Shown: positions 28,416-37,517, counted from the stretch's first letter. The stretch: DNA of 64,000 nt from Profundibacter sp033851955 (GCA_033851955.1 JAWSVK010000010.1:62001-126000); one strand, 5' to 3'. Notes: a model not told the origin generated them from the letters alone. Numbers and translations are program-made.

Positions 28416-29285
28416 ATGACCCAACCCATTCATCAAACCCGCAGACTTGAACGCCGCCTTGGCGACTGGATGCGCGATCGTCTGCCTCACGCCATCTCAG
28501 AGCTGATCATGTTTGTGCTCAAACAAGGTTGGGCCTGCTTGTTTGGCGCACTGATGCTGGGGGGCATCATCGCGTCCAAACTGATCTGGCAACCGGACTG
28601 GGCTTTGGCGCGCTATGACGGGTTGTTCCTCTATGCGCTCAGCCTGCAAATCGGTTTTTTGGTGTTCAAACTCGAGAGCCTACGAGAGGCCCGCGTGATC
28701 CTGTTGTTTCACATCATCGGCACTGCGATGGAGATATTCAAGGTGCAAGCCGGATCCTGGGCCTACCCCGAAACAGGGCTGATAAAATTAATGGGCGTGC
28801 CACTGTTCTCAGGCTTTATGTATGCCTCTGTTGGCTCCTACATGGCACGGGTGATCCGTATCTTCGATATGCGTTTCACACCCTACCCGCCGTTCTGGAT
28901 GACTGTCTTGCTGGCCTGCGCGATTTACATCAATTTCTTTGCCCACCATTTCTTGCCTGACATTCGGCTGGGGCTGTTTGTGGCCACCGTCATCTTGTAC
29001 CTGCGCACCCAAATTTGGTTCAGCATCGGCCATCACCGATACCGAATGCCCCTACCACTTGCCGCCTTGTTCAGCAGCTTTTTCCTGTGGGTTGCGGAAA
29101 ATGTTGGCACCAACACCGGCACATGGGTCTATGCGGGCCAAAGCAGCGAATTTCACTGGGTCAGCTTTGCCAAACTCGGCTCATGGTACCTGCTGCTCTA
29201 CGTCAGCTTTGCAACCGTCACGCTGGTTTACCGCGAAGCATTGGGGCCAGACACGCAAAAGGCCCCAGCAAAAACCGGGGCCTGA
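28416..29285 (+). CDS. DUF817 family multi-pass membrane protein
   Basis: Integral membrane protein of 289 residues with about eight hydrophobic segments. The family signature is clear: TAMEIFKVQAGSWAYPETGL, GVPLFSGFMYASVGSYMARV and NVGTNTGTWVYAGQSS. The role of DUF817 is not known. It begins just after the glyA terminator with a poor ribosome site. Its last codons form half of an AGGCCCC/GGGGCCT hairpin (29260-29283) that overlaps the stop and may help end converging transcripts. Confidence 0.8.
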   Translation: MTQPIHQTRRLERRLGDWMRDRLPHAISELIMFVLKQGWACLFGALMLGGIIASKLIWQPDWALARYDGLFLYALSLQIGFLVFKLESLREARVILLFHIIGTAMEIFKVQAGSWAYPETGLIKLMGVPLFSGFMYASVGSYMARVIRIFDMRFTPYPPFWMTVLLACAIYINFFAHHFLPDIRLGLFVATVILYLRTQIWFSIGHHRYRMPLPLAALFSSFFLWVAENVGTNTGTWVYAGQSSEFHWVSFAKLGSWYLLLYVSFATVTLVYREALGPDTQKAPAKTGA

Positions 29286-29303
29286 TGTGTACAGATATGT
29301 GGG

Positions 29304-29591
29304 TTATTCGTCCTTCGCATCGCCCACGAATTCTTCCAACAGTTTTTCGTTCTTAGCGTCTTCCAACTGCTGAATCCGGTCATTCGTCATCCGCGCGTCA
29401 AATAAGTATTTCACGAAATTCACGAGGCTGATGGTCAACATCAAAACCCCGATGCCCCAAAACCCTTTGGTCGCCAAAGGCACGTCCGTCGATTGGTAAA
29501 GCGAAATGATCAGCAGCACATAGGCCGCGATCACGCCACCAGCATTCAGAAGTATAATCAATTTATTGTCAGTGTTTGTGTTGTTCAACAT
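29304..29591 (-). CDS. YiaAB-type two-helix inner membrane protein
   Basis: Small protein of 95 residues with two membrane helices (about 10-30 and 42-62), the KGFWGIGVLMLTISLVNFV segment of the YiaA/YiaB two-helix domain, and a charged Glu/Lys-rich tail. It lies 28 bp after pspA on the same strand, so it is probably the last gene of the TetR-controlled envelope-stress operon. Function is inferred only from this neighbourhood. Confidence 0.7.
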   Translation of the reverse strand: MLNNTNTDNKLIILLNAGGVIAAYVLLIISLYQSTDVPLATKGFWGIGVLMLTISLVNFVKYLFDARMTNDRIQQLEDAKNEKLLEEFVGDAKDE

Positions 29592-29619
29592 AGGTTTATT
29601 CCTTTAAATTTTCAGTCTG

Positions 29620-30297
29620 CTATTTAGAATTCGCAAGACGCTTCAAAACGTCATCCGCCGTAACTTTGGTTGCTGGACCAAATCCAGCATCCGCCAAACG
29701 GTCGCCAATATTTTCTCGGCTCAGGCCTTGATCAATCTCCTTAAGTATTTCACTTTGCTCGAACGGATCGTCTCGCGACAGCACCCGTTCGATCAGCGCC
29801 TCGGCCTCACCGATCGGGCTTTGTCCTGCCAGCGTTGTGTTCAGACGTTTTTGGATATTCTGTTCCTGACGTACCGCTTTCGCGGCAATAGCACCCTGCT
29901 TTAGATCAATGATCCGCCGATTGGTGGCCTCGACCGACTGACGCAGGCGCAAAATTCGGGTGTCCAACCGCGAAGCCGTCTCACGACGCAAAGTCAGCTC
30001 GTTTTCCATTTCAGCCACGGCCCGCGCGGCTTCAGCAGCCAAATCCTCGCGGCCACCCTTTAGGGCCTCTTTGGCGCGGTTGATCATGTCCTTGTGCCGA
30101 GCTTCCAGCACCTCAATTTGCCGCATCTCAGCACGACCGCGCTGAATGAGGCTGGCCAGAGTCGCCTTGGCGGCTTGCAATCCGGCCTGCGCCTCTCGAA
30201 TTTTCTGCTCGATCAATTCGATCGAATAGGTATCGCGGACCTTTTCCTCGGCCCGAGCATTTGCACCCGTTATAAGAGTTTTCAGTGTTCCAAACAT
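29620..30297 (-). CDS. pspA: PspA/IM30 family envelope-stress protein
   Basis: Protein of 225 residues, nearly all helical coiled coil, with the PspA/IM30 start MFGTLKTLITGANARAEEKV and long Arg/Glu/Ala heptads, ending in a short C-terminal domain. Members bind the inner face of stressed membranes and form rods or rings that limit proton leakage. No PspF-type activator or PspBC is nearby. Instead, palindromic TGAAC-N3-GTTCA sites upstream and an adjacent tetR gene suggest repressor control. The gene is followed by a YiaAB-like membrane protein. Confidence 0.88.
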   Translation of the reverse strand: MFGTLKTLITGANARAEEKVRDTYSIELIEQKIREAQAGLQAAKATLASLIQRGRAEMRQIEVLEARHKDMINRAKEALKGGREDLAAEAARAVAEMENELTLRRETASRLDTRILRLRQSVEATNRRIIDLKQGAIAAKAVRQEQNIQKRLNTTLAGQSPIGEAEALIERVLSRDDPFEQSEILKEIDQGLSRENIGDRLADAGFGPATKVTADDVLKRLANSK

Positions 30298-30312
30298 TTC
30301 TTTCTCCTTTCG

Positions 30313-30382
30313 TGAACATCGTTCATGAATTGAATATAGAGATTAGTGAACGATGTTCAAGAAATAAAATGAACGTCGTTCA
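30313..30382. promoter_or_regulatory. Three TGAAC-N3-GTTCA operators upstream of pspA
   Basis: Sites at 30313-30325 (TGAACATCGTTCA), 30347-30359 (TGAACGATGTTCA) and 30370-30382 (TGAACGTCGTTCA) share perfect 5-bp arms and near-identical cores. All lie in the gap between tetR and pspA. A fourth copy precedes tetR. This pattern is what a TetR-family dimer controlling pspA and its own gene would need. Confidence 0.85.
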
Positions 30383-30386
30383 GAAA

Positions 30387-30983
30387 CTATTTGTTTCCTA
30401 TTTGGAAAAGAACCTGCCGGATCATTTCTTCAACCTGCAAGATTGGCACCGCTGAAATGCGTTTCTCTAACCCCAGCAGGACGATCCCGTGAACGGACGA
30501 AAACAACGCCCGCGTCATCAGGTCCAGTTCTGCGGTATCTTTTTCTGGAAAAATATCCGCCAATGGAGCCGCGATAAAGCTGAACAAACGCCCCAACTCC
30601 TCCAGATACCACGCTGGCACCCGCGTATCCGTCGACATTTCGATATCAAACAGCGCCCGCCACAAGTTGGCATTCTCTGCTGCGAAATGCAGGTAAGCAT
30701 TGGACATCAACACCAGACGTTCATTCGGATCAACAGCTGCCGTTCCTTCCTGTGAGGCTGCAACCACCCGTCCCATCCGCGCGAATGTGCGAGCATTTAT
30801 CGCCATCGCAAGCGACCCTAAATCGTCAAAAACATTGTAGATCGCCCCCAGCGAGCACCCTGCCTCGGCTGCCAGATCACGCGCCTTCATTGACACCAGC
30901 CCGCCCGCAATCACCTGCGCCTCGCCAGCATCTATCAATCGTTCACGTAATTTCGCCTGACGTTCCTGAACTTTTCCTGCCAA
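30387..30983 (-). CDS. TetR-family regulator of the pspA operon
   Basis: TetR-type repressor of 198 residues. The HTH is at about 30-55 (MKARDLAAEAGCSLGAIYNVFDDLGSLA); the C-terminal ligand domain is variable. The only usable start is a TTG at 30983 because an in-frame stop lies just upstream at 31011-31013; a GGA sits about 8 bp before it. It is the first gene of the tetR-pspA-yiaAB run. Copies of one palindrome flank it on both sides (30313-30382 and 31001-31013), so autoregulation plus control of pspA is the simplest reading. The ligand is unknown. Confidence 0.85.
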   Translation of the reverse strand: MAGKVQERQAKLRERLIDAGEAQVIAGGLVSMKARDLAAEAGCSLGAIYNVFDDLGSLAMAINARTFARMGRVVAASQEGTAAVDPNERLVLMSNAYLHFAAENANLWRALFDIEMSTDTRVPAWYLEELGRLFSFIAAPLADIFPEKDTAELDLMTRALFSSVHGIVLLGLEKRISAVPILQVEEMIRQVLFQIGNK

Positions 30984-31000
30984 AGGGATATTCCATTTAT

Positions 31001-31013
31001 TGAACCACGTTCA
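31001..31013. promoter_or_regulatory. Fourth TGAAC-N3-GTTCA operator, upstream of tetR
   Basis: TGAACCACGTTCA, matching the three sites upstream of pspA. It lies 18 bp before the TTG start of the TetR gene, the expected position for autoregulation. Confidence 0.8.
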
Positions 31014-31047
31014 TAGAGTACTCCACCCCTGACACATTGAAAAGCTG

Positions 31048-31482
31048 TTATAAAAACCCGCGCCACATCAGCACGCTCAAAACCAATACGGTCACAACCA
31101 ACAGCGCCATCGCAAGACTGCCGAGAATACCCAGCACAACGCCCTTGCGCCGATCAGCCACATCCACCGCCTGCAAAAACGTCATGCAGGATTGATAGGC
31201 GACCTCTACCCGCTCGTGATCAACCATCCGGCTTAGTTTTGGGTTCTCGGTAAGCGCCGTCGCCTCTGCCAAAATACGTACCTCCTGTTTGATACGCTTA
31301 GGCATCATTCGACCGGTATGACGCAGTTTTCCGGCTAAATCTTTGCCGCGAATACCCAGCCGCTCTTTCATCATGTCAGCCACTTCCATGGCCATTTCCT
31401 GAACAACTTCTGTCAAAATATATCCCACCCTTAATCCGGTTAGCCTAGCAATCTGAGGCCGCGCACTCAACACCTCTGGCAT
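31048..31482 (-). CDS. Tail-anchored membrane protein of unknown function
   Basis: Protein of 144 residues starting at the ATG at 31482 (MPEVLSARPQIARLTGLRVG). A charged helical body (LRHTGRMMPKRIKQEVRIL) is followed by a C-terminal membrane helix (about 118-140). The frame is open to 31572, but the upstream part overlaps the divergent hydrolase gene. I recognise no family. The 12 bp between the two starts would have to hold both ribosome sites, so one of the two starts may be placed slightly wrong. Confidence 0.55.
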   Translation of the reverse strand: MPEVLSARPQIARLTGLRVGYILTEVVQEMAMEVADMMKERLGIRGKDLAGKLRHTGRMMPKRIKQEVRILAEATALTENPKLSRMVDHERVEVAYQSCMTFLQAVDVADRRKGVVLGILGSLAMALLVVTVLVLSVLMWRGFL

Positions 31483-31512
31483 ATTCACGCGGGTTTGGAT
31501 ATGACGAGGCGT

Positions 31513-32271
31513 ATGATACACACGGTTTTGACAGGCACCCCTACCGATCAGCCGCCGCTGCTGATCGTGCATGGACTATATGGTTCGGCCCGCAATTGGG
31601 GCGCAATTGCCAAACGGATGTCCGCGAGCCGATTGGTTCTAACCGTTGATCAACGCAACCATGGATCAAGCGATTGGCATAGCAGCCACAGCTATCTGGA
31701 TATGGCTGCTGATCTGGCAGAAGTGATTGCCGACCACGGCGCACCGATGGATGTGATCGGCCACTCAATGGGAGGCAAAGCAGCGATGGTTCTAGCGTTG
31801 CAACACCCTGACTTGGTGCGGCGCTTGATTGTGGCCGACATCGCACCAGTTTCCTACACACACACGCAGATCGGGTTTATTGACGCCATGCGGGGCTTGG
31901 ATTTTTCCCTAATCGGAAAACGCTCGGACGCCGACCGCCTGTTGGCCACCGAAGTAGAAGACGCGGGCATCCGCGCTTTTTTGCTGCAATCAATTGATAT
32001 CAAGGCCAAACGCTGGCGCCTAAATCTCGATACGCTCGAGGCCGAAATGCACAAAATCATGAGTTTCCCTGATCTGGACGCACAGTTTGACAACGCAACT
32101 CTGTTCCTGTCAGGCGGCGCGTCGGACTACGTACAGCCCGAACATCGCGCCGGTATCAAAACCTTATTCCCCAAAGCCCGTTTCGCCCGCATCCCTGACG
32201 CGGGTCATTGGCTTCACGCAGAAAAACCGGTTGAATTTATCCAAACCGCAGAGGCATTTTTCGGGGCCTAG
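31513..32271 (+). CDS. Alpha/beta hydrolase, YbfF-like esterase
   Basis: Hydrolase of about 252 residues. The oxyanion segment is LLIVHGLYGSARNWGAIAK, the nucleophile elbow is VIGHSMGGKAAM, the acid is probably in LFLSGGASDYV, and the histidine is in IPDAGHWLHAEKP. VDQRNHGSS is typical of the YbfF group. The ATG at 31513 has GAGG close by and gives the family's usual N-terminus; ATG 31501 is possible. Substrate unknown, probably a short acyl ester or thioester. Confidence 0.85.
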   Translation: MIHTVLTGTPTDQPPLLIVHGLYGSARNWGAIAKRMSASRLVLTVDQRNHGSSDWHSSHSYLDMAADLAEVIADHGAPMDVIGHSMGGKAAMVLALQHPDLVRRLIVADIAPVSYTHTQIGFIDAMRGLDFSLIGKRSDADRLLATEVEDAGIRAFLLQSIDIKAKRWRLNLDTLEAEMHKIMSFPDLDAQFDNATLFLSGGASDYVQPEHRAGIKTLFPKARFARIPDAGHWLHAEKPVEFIQTAEAFFGA

Positions 32272-32280
32272 ACATGCTCA

Positions 32281-32466
32281 CTAGCGCAGATTTGACAACC
32301 TTTTAGCCGCCACCCACGAAATCGGTATTGCAAGTATAAATCCCAAAGCCGCAGCATATATGATTGGCATTTTCGTGCCATATCCAGCAACCAAAACCAC
32401 AATAATTGCTGTACCAGCAAGTGTCCCCGCAAGGATCGAATACATTAAAAGAGTTAGGCGTAGCAT
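32281..32466 (-). CDS. Small two-helix membrane protein
   Basis: Protein of 61 residues with two hydrophobic helices separated by a short polar loop (LVAGYGTKMPIIYAAALGF). The ATG at 32466 has a full GGAGG about 8 bp upstream, which decides the start against the frame opening at 32490. Similar small proteins in Rhodobacteraceae are often labelled CTP synthetase, which is not supported: nothing here resembles PyrG. Function unknown. Confidence 0.7.
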   Translation of the reverse strand: MLRLTLLMYSILAGTLAGTAIIVVLVAGYGTKMPIIYAAALGFILAIPISWVAAKRLSNLR

Positions 32467-32545
32467 TAGACTACCCTCCAAAAAAGTCATTATTCCCGTA
32501 AAGTGTTACGCATTTTTACCGTTATCTGTCTTTGATTTATGTCAG

Positions 32546-33526
32546 TTATTCGGGCAAGCAAATCTGACCACGCACGATGGCCAACAATGTACGAAACGTC
32601 AGCGCCACAATGATAGCGACGAGCACCACCAGCAGGATGACACCAATGACCTCGTGGGCCAGCGAACCTGCCACCGCACCATACCGAAATGATGCGATCG
32701 TCAATGAAGCCACGGGGAACGACAGCGCCCAGAACGACATCGCGAATGGCAATGTTACGATACGTGGGATTTGCGTCAGAACAATCAAGGCAAAAACATA
32801 GCCCAAATTCAGTAAAATATGTGCAAAAGCATCGATGTCACCGGACATCTGCAAGTAAGAGATAAAGGCAACCGCCGGTGGGGCAATCATAATCACGAGG
32901 GTTGGCAGCAGCTTGCCCGGCAATGGAGTATGAAAAATCAAACGGTTCATTACCAACGTCAAAAGGATGATCCAAAACATCAACCCACCCGAAAAGAACA
33001 ACCAAGAAACCTCATGATATCCCAGCTGAGCGCCTGCAACAGGCACAACAACATTGCCCACCGCGGGAATGAACCAGGCTGGATTTATGTGGCTGTATTC
33101 AAACGGTTTATGGCCAATCCATCGGCCGATGATCGCCAAGGTCAAACACCCTTGCAACACCGCGCCTACGATCCAAAGGATGTTGGCGATGCCCTCATTT
33201 TCAGGCAGAAATGCAACGGACATCAACAGCAAAGATATTGAAATGGCTGGAAAGAATGTCGCGCGGATCGGGTGGTTCCAATCGGCCTTCAACGCGGCGG
33301 GGTGGATGATTGCCTTTGCTGCATAACCCATTGAAATAATCACAAAGGCCGCAACCGACACCCAAAAGACAAAGTCGCCGATCGGCCCAACCCACTCCAA
33401 CACTCGACTGGCTGCGTGCAAGGCCAAAGTTAGGCCAAACAGACCCATGGTTATGGCGTAAAATGTGATTGGAAAATTCGCCATTCGCGTTTCTGGTTCT
33501 GGGGTATGTTCCACTACGTCAACCAT
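32546..33526 (-). CDS. SLAC1/TehA-type anion channel family protein
   Basis: Integral membrane protein of 326 residues with about ten helices. MANFPITFYAITMGLFGLTLAL and INPAWFIPAVGNVVVPVAG are typical of the TDT/SLAC1 family, which includes tellurite-resistance and C4-dicarboxylate proteins and plant anion channels. It probably passes a small anion or weak acid; no substrate can be read from the sequence. It stands alone between a small membrane protein and lepA. Confidence 0.82.
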   Translation of the reverse strand: MVDVVEHTPEPETRMANFPITFYAITMGLFGLTLALHAASRVLEWVGPIGDFVFWVSVAAFVIISMGYAAKAIIHPAALKADWNHPIRATFFPAISISLLLMSVAFLPENEGIANILWIVGAVLQGCLTLAIIGRWIGHKPFEYSHINPAWFIPAVGNVVVPVAGAQLGYHEVSWLFFSGGLMFWIILLTLVMNRLIFHTPLPGKLLPTLVIMIAPPAVAFISYLQMSGDIDAFAHILLNLGYVFALIVLTQIPRIVTLPFAMSFWALSFPVASLTIASFRYGAVAGSLAHEVIGVILLVVLVAIIVALTFRTLLAIVRGQICLPE

Positions 33527-33677
33527 GCATATCGTCCATTTTATGAGGGCTTATGCAGCTTTCTAACAGGTTTTTGGCGCTTGTGGATAGAGACTGATTG
33601 CCGCGGAAAATGGCGACACTTCACCTAAAGCATTCCAAACGCATCACATTAAGTGATAGACCAAACGTGTCCACGCC

Positions 33678-35477
33678 CTAATCATCCATCTTCAACGCCG
33701 AGATAAACGCCGATTGCGGGATTTCCACACGTCCGAATTGGCGCATTTTCTTCTTCCCTTTTTTCTGCTTCTCCAGCAGTTTCTTTTTACGCGACGCATC
33801 ACCACCGTAACACTTCGCCGTCACGTCTTTGCGCATCGCAGACAGGGTTTCGCGGGCAATCACCCGGCCACCAATCGCCGCTTGGATCGGGATTTTGAAC
33901 ATGTGGCGCGGGATCAGGTCTTTGAGCTTTTCAACCATTGCGCGGCCACGGGCCTCGGCGCGTTCGGCATGCACCATGGTCGACAGAGCGTCTACAGGTT
34001 CTTCGTTGACGAGGATCGACATTTTCACCAAACGGTCCTCGCGATACCCCTCAAGCGCGTAATCAAACGAGGCGTAGCCCTTGGTCACAGATTTCAGGCG
34101 GTCGTAAAAATCGAACACAACTTCGTTCAGCGGCAGATCATAAACCACCATTGCACGCGAACCCGCATAGGTCAGGTCCAGCTGCAAACCACGGCGGTCA
34201 TGGCAAAGTTTCAGCACATCACCGAGATATTCGTCAGGCACCAAAATGGTGGCTTTGATCCGCGGCTCTTCCAGATGATCGACAAGCGACATATCCGGCA
34301 TGTCGGCGGGGTTGTGCAATTTCTGCATGGTGCCGTCACGCAGATAGATGTGGTAAATCACCGAAGGTGCAGTGGTAATCAAGTCAATGTCATATTCGCG
34401 TTCAAGCCGATCGCGGATCACCTCGAGATGCAGCAGGCCAAGGAAGCCGCACCGAAAGCCAAACCCAAGCGCGGCTGAGGTTTCCATTTCGGACGAAAAT
34501 GAAGCGTCATTCAGCGACAGCTTGCTGATGGCTTCTCGCAGGTCTTCAAATTCGGCGTTATCAACAGGGAACAACCCGCAGAACACCACGGGCTGGGCTG
34601 GCTTAAAGCCCGGTAGCGCCTCGGTGCAGCCTTGTTTCTCATGAGTGATGGTGTCGCCGACACGGGTGTCGCGAACCTGCTTAATGCTGGCGGTCAGAAA
34701 ACCCATTTCACCAGGGCCAAGAGCCTCAATTTGTTCCATTTGCGGGCGGAATACGCCGATCCGGTCAACCGGATAAACGGCGTTGGTGTTCATCATGCGG
34801 ATGCGATCGCCTTTTTTCAAAATGCCATCAATAATGCGCACCAAAACGATCACGCCAAGATAGGCGTCATACCAACTGTCTACCAGCATAGCCTTGAGTG
34901 GTGCGTTTACCTCGCCTGCTGGGGCGGGCAGTTCATTGACAATCGCCTCGAGGGTTTCGTGGATACCTTGACCGGTTTTGGCGCTAACCTGAATGGCGCC
35001 CGAAGCATCGATCCCAATCACATCTTCAATTTGTTCGGCGACCCGCTCAGGTTCGGCGGCGGGCAGATCGATCTTGTTCAGGATCGGGACGATTTCGTGG
35101 CCCGCGTCAATCGCTTGATAAACATTGGCCAGCGTTTGCGCCTCAACGCCTTGCGACGAATCCACCACCAGCAACGAGCCTTCAACCGCCCGCATGGAGC
35201 GCGAGACTTCATAGGCAAAATCCACGTGGCCGGGGGTGTCGATCAGGTTCAACACATAGGTCTCGCCATCATCGGCCTTATAGTCGATGCGCACAGTGTT
35301 GGCCTTGATGGTGATACCGCGCTCGCGCTCGATATCCATCGTGTCCAGCAACTGCTGTTGCATATCACGTTCCTTTACCGTGCCCGTTTCCTGAATCAGG
35401 CGGTCAGCAAGGGTGGATTTACCGTGGTCAATATGCGCCACGATCGAAAAATTGCGGATTTTGTCTAGATCTGTCAT
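33678..35477 (-). CDS. lepA: Elongation factor 4 (LepA)
   Basis: Translational GTPase of 599 residues, exactly the usual length. G1 is AHIDHGKSTLADRL, G2 ERGITIKANTVR, G3 DTPGHVDFAYEVSR and G4 NKIDLPAAEPE. The LepA-specific C-terminal domain ends in the basic segment with KKKLLEKQKKGKKKMR. It acts on stalled or back-tracked ribosomes and in 30S biogenesis. Single gene with flanking regions of no evident operon. Confidence 0.98.
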   Translation of the reverse strand: MTDLDKIRNFSIVAHIDHGKSTLADRLIQETGTVKERDMQQQLLDTMDIERERGITIKANTVRIDYKADDGETYVLNLIDTPGHVDFAYEVSRSMRAVEGSLLVVDSSQGVEAQTLANVYQAIDAGHEIVPILNKIDLPAAEPERVAEQIEDVIGIDASGAIQVSAKTGQGIHETLEAIVNELPAPAGEVNAPLKAMLVDSWYDAYLGVIVLVRIIDGILKKGDRIRMMNTNAVYPVDRIGVFRPQMEQIEALGPGEMGFLTASIKQVRDTRVGDTITHEKQGCTEALPGFKPAQPVVFCGLFPVDNAEFEDLREAISKLSLNDASFSSEMETSAALGFGFRCGFLGLLHLEVIRDRLEREYDIDLITTAPSVIYHIYLRDGTMQKLHNPADMPDMSLVDHLEEPRIKATILVPDEYLGDVLKLCHDRRGLQLDLTYAGSRAMVVYDLPLNEVVFDFYDRLKSVTKGYASFDYALEGYREDRLVKMSILVNEEPVDALSTMVHAERAEARGRAMVEKLKDLIPRHMFKIPIQAAIGGRVIARETLSAMRKDVTAKCYGGDASRKKKLLEKQKKGKKKMRQFGRVEIPQSAFISALKMDD

Positions 35478-35566
35478 GGAAAGGGATATGAGGGGGTTTT
35501 ATGGCATGGTCAATGGGCAGTCATAAAACCAACCCGACTTAGACCAATATAAGTGCCAAAACGCCC

Positions 35567-36265
35567 CTACTGCCTGATAATTTCGGCAATCCGTTTGCCA
35601 ATTTCACGGCTGGCCTTAAGTGAGGGGTGGATCATATCAAACCCGTGGAAAGATCGATCCCCAAAAGGCACCATTTGCGCCAATGAAAGAAAATAGACGC
35701 CAGTATCAGCTTTGGCCATCTGGTCTATGCGGCGCTCCAACTCGTCACCGTCATCTTTACAGCTCTCAATCGGCGAGCCAACACCAGGGCTTCGCAGATA
35801 CCCGACGTAAATAACCCGCGCACCCGTCCTGCGCAAATTCGACACCAGCCGAGGGATTTCTCCGCCCCTACCATCACCAGAAATCAACCGATTAATCTTG
35901 CGTTCGCAGGCGTGACAACCACAGCCAAACCACAAATCATTGCCGCCACCATTCAAAATGACCCAGTCCCATTTTCCGGTTCGATATTGCTTGGCAATTT
36001 TCATTCCCATCGCGCCGGTAATTGGCAACCCATAGATGATACGTGCGCCCGCAACAGAGCGATCAGAAACCTTTACGCCAAGCGCCCTGCCAACTGCATG
36101 TGACACAGCGCGCTTTGAAATCGAATGCGCAGACAAAAGGGAATCACCCATTGTCAGGATCTTGGGTTTAGTGTCACGCGCCACCGTTTGGCCGCCGCTC
36201 ACAACGACCAGAACCAACAAGGCAAGCACAAATACGGCTTGTTTATATAGCTTAGAGATTTTCAT
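35567..36265 (-). CDS. Exported SGNH/GDSL hydrolase
   Basis: Predicted secreted or membrane-anchored lipase/esterase of 232 residues. The N-terminus (MKISKLYKQAVFVLALLVLVVV) is a signal peptide or anchor. Block I is ILTMGDSLLSAHSI with the nucleophile serine, the oxyanion Gly and Asn appear in ILNGGGNDLW, and the C-terminal dyad is in GFDMIHPSL. A Cys-rich insertion (FGCGCHACERK) is unusual and might bind metal or form disulfides. The ATG at 36265 is favoured over 36283 because it begins the signal sequence. Confidence 0.78.
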   Translation of the reverse strand: MKISKLYKQAVFVLALLVLVVVSGGQTVARDTKPKILTMGDSLLSAHSISKRAVSHAVGRALGVKVSDRSVAGARIIYGLPITGAMGMKIAKQYRTGKWDWVILNGGGNDLWFGCGCHACERKINRLISGDGRGGEIPRLVSNLRRTGARVIYVGYLRSPGVGSPIESCKDDGDELERRIDQMAKADTGVYFLSLAQMVPFGDRSFHGFDMIHPSLKASREIGKRIAEIIRQ

Positions 36266-36593
36266 ATCGGTAGATTGCACCAAGAATGTTAAGAATTTAT
36301 TGCCTAAGAATGTTTGAAAATTGTGGCCGCATCATGACGCCGCCCGTGAAAAAGGCGAACATTTTTCCGGTTCTCAAACATTTTGACGTCCGGTTGCGCT
36401 TGCCGAGGCCGAAGAACTGGCGGTCCAATAAAAGCCTACGTCGCATACTGCGGCGGATTTGCACCCACCTCCCTGCCCTATGGTTTGGGGAATTGAATTG
36501 AGCACCAGAATCAGCGATACTGTTGCCTGAGCATATCATGATTTGGGTGACACTCGAATAATCGGGGCACCCATTTGGCAAGAGGCAAGCACC
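36266..36593. other. Intergenic stretch with no supported gene
   Basis: This divergent region separates the SGNH hydrolase and a small exported protein. Frames on both strands lack recognisable domains. A near-repeat of AAGAATGTT occurs at about 36282 and 36306. I see no terminator or palindrome. Confidence 0.5.
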
Positions 36594-36911
36594 ATGAAAC
36601 ACATTCTATTGGCGGTATTTATTGCCGCAATGACCCTTCCCGCAACGGCCCCCACCGCCAACGCCGCAGGTAAAATCCAGCGCGCCTGTCTGAAAGCAGA
36701 CCGCACCGCCGCATCGCGTCCGCTGTGCCGCTGCATTCAAAAGACCGCCAACCGCGTGTTGACCCGCAGCGACCGCACGTTGGCTGCCAAGTTTTTTAAG
36801 GACCCGCAAATGGCACAGGACGTGCGCCAATCGGACAACGCCCGCAAAGAAGCCTTTTGGAAGCGCTACAAAGAATTCGGCTCAACGGCCGCCGCAATTT
36901 GCGGGAGTTGA
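36594..36911 (+). CDS. Small exported protein
   Basis: Protein of 105 residues with a clear signal peptide (MKHILLAVFIAAMTLPATA, cleavage near NAAG). The mature part is basic and has paired cysteines (IQRACLKADR, RPLCRCIQKTAN, AAAICGS). Homologues in Roseobacters are sometimes called arginine transporter without basis. I cannot assign a role. The ATG at 36594 is chosen because it begins the signal peptide. Confidence 0.65.
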   Translation: MKHILLAVFIAAMTLPATAPTANAAGKIQRACLKADRTAASRPLCRCIQKTANRVLTRSDRTLAAKFFKDPQMAQDVRQSDNARKEAFWKRYKEFGSTAAAICGS

Positions 36912-36938
36912 TTACCGCAGTTTAGCGCCTGATGCGAA

Positions 36939-37415
36939 CTACAGTTTCTCCACATCTTCGGTCTTTTGCAGCCAATCAATCAATCCAGCACTCGCTGCTT
37001 CGATCAATTCCAACGCGCCCGCAAAATCGAGGGTGTAATAGGGATCAGGGATGTCACGGGCACCGCCCTTAGGGGCAAAATCGGTGAGCAGTCGGATCGG
37101 CGTTGCATTCTCCTTCGGGCGTTTGGATTCCATATCCGCGACGTTGTCCTTGTCCATGCCGATCAGCAGATCAAAATCGTCGAAATCAGCCGCGCCAAAT
37201 TGACGTGCCCAAAGGTGCGACAGATCATATCCGCGAGCGCGGCCCGCTTCTTGCATTGGGCCATAAGGCGGATTGCCGACGTGGTAACCCGCTGTCCCCG
37301 CGCTGTCCAAACGCACGTCTAAACCAGCCTCTCTACTCAACCTACAAAACACCGCCTCGGCAGCGGGCGAGCGGCAGATGTTGCCAAGACAAACGAACAG
37401 GATGCGGGTGGTCAT
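36939..37415 (-). CDS. Low-molecular-weight protein-tyrosine phosphatase
   Basis: Phosphatase of 158 residues. The P-loop C-x5-R is Cys9 to Arg15 in FVCLGNICRSPAAEAV, and the general acid is in the DIPDPYY segment. It dephosphorylates tyrosine residues or, in some bacteria, arginine; no kinase is nearby to suggest a target. The start ATG at 37415 places the P-loop at the usual distance from the N-terminus. Monocistronic. Confidence 0.93.
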   Translation of the reverse strand: MTTRILFVCLGNICRSPAAEAVFCRLSREAGLDVRLDSAGTAGYHVGNPPYGPMQEAGRARGYDLSHLWARQFGAADFDDFDLLIGMDKDNVADMESKRPKENATPIRLLTDFAPKGGARDIPDPYYTLDFAGALELIEAASAGLIDWLQKTEDVEKL

Positions 37416-37454
37416 AGGGTGCCTCTTTGATGTTACCACCATAGCCTAACCCAA

Positions 37455-37490
37455 GAAAAAACCCGCGGCCAGTGTGATGGGCGCGGGTTT
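37455..37490 (-). terminator. Rho-independent terminator of the PCu(A)C gene
   Basis: Stem AAACCCGCG (37459-37467) / CGCGGGTTT (37482-37490). On the minus strand it is followed by a run of T (complement of the A-run at 37456-37461), 28 bp after the copper chaperone stop. Confidence 0.8.
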
Positions 37491-37517
37491 CCAGCTTATA
37501 TTGTAACACAAAAAAGC

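Noticed and set aside
33714..34478. 254-codon plus-strand ORF opposite lepA
   Set aside because: Antisense to a highly conserved GTPase, His/Arg/Gln-rich product, no ribosome site.
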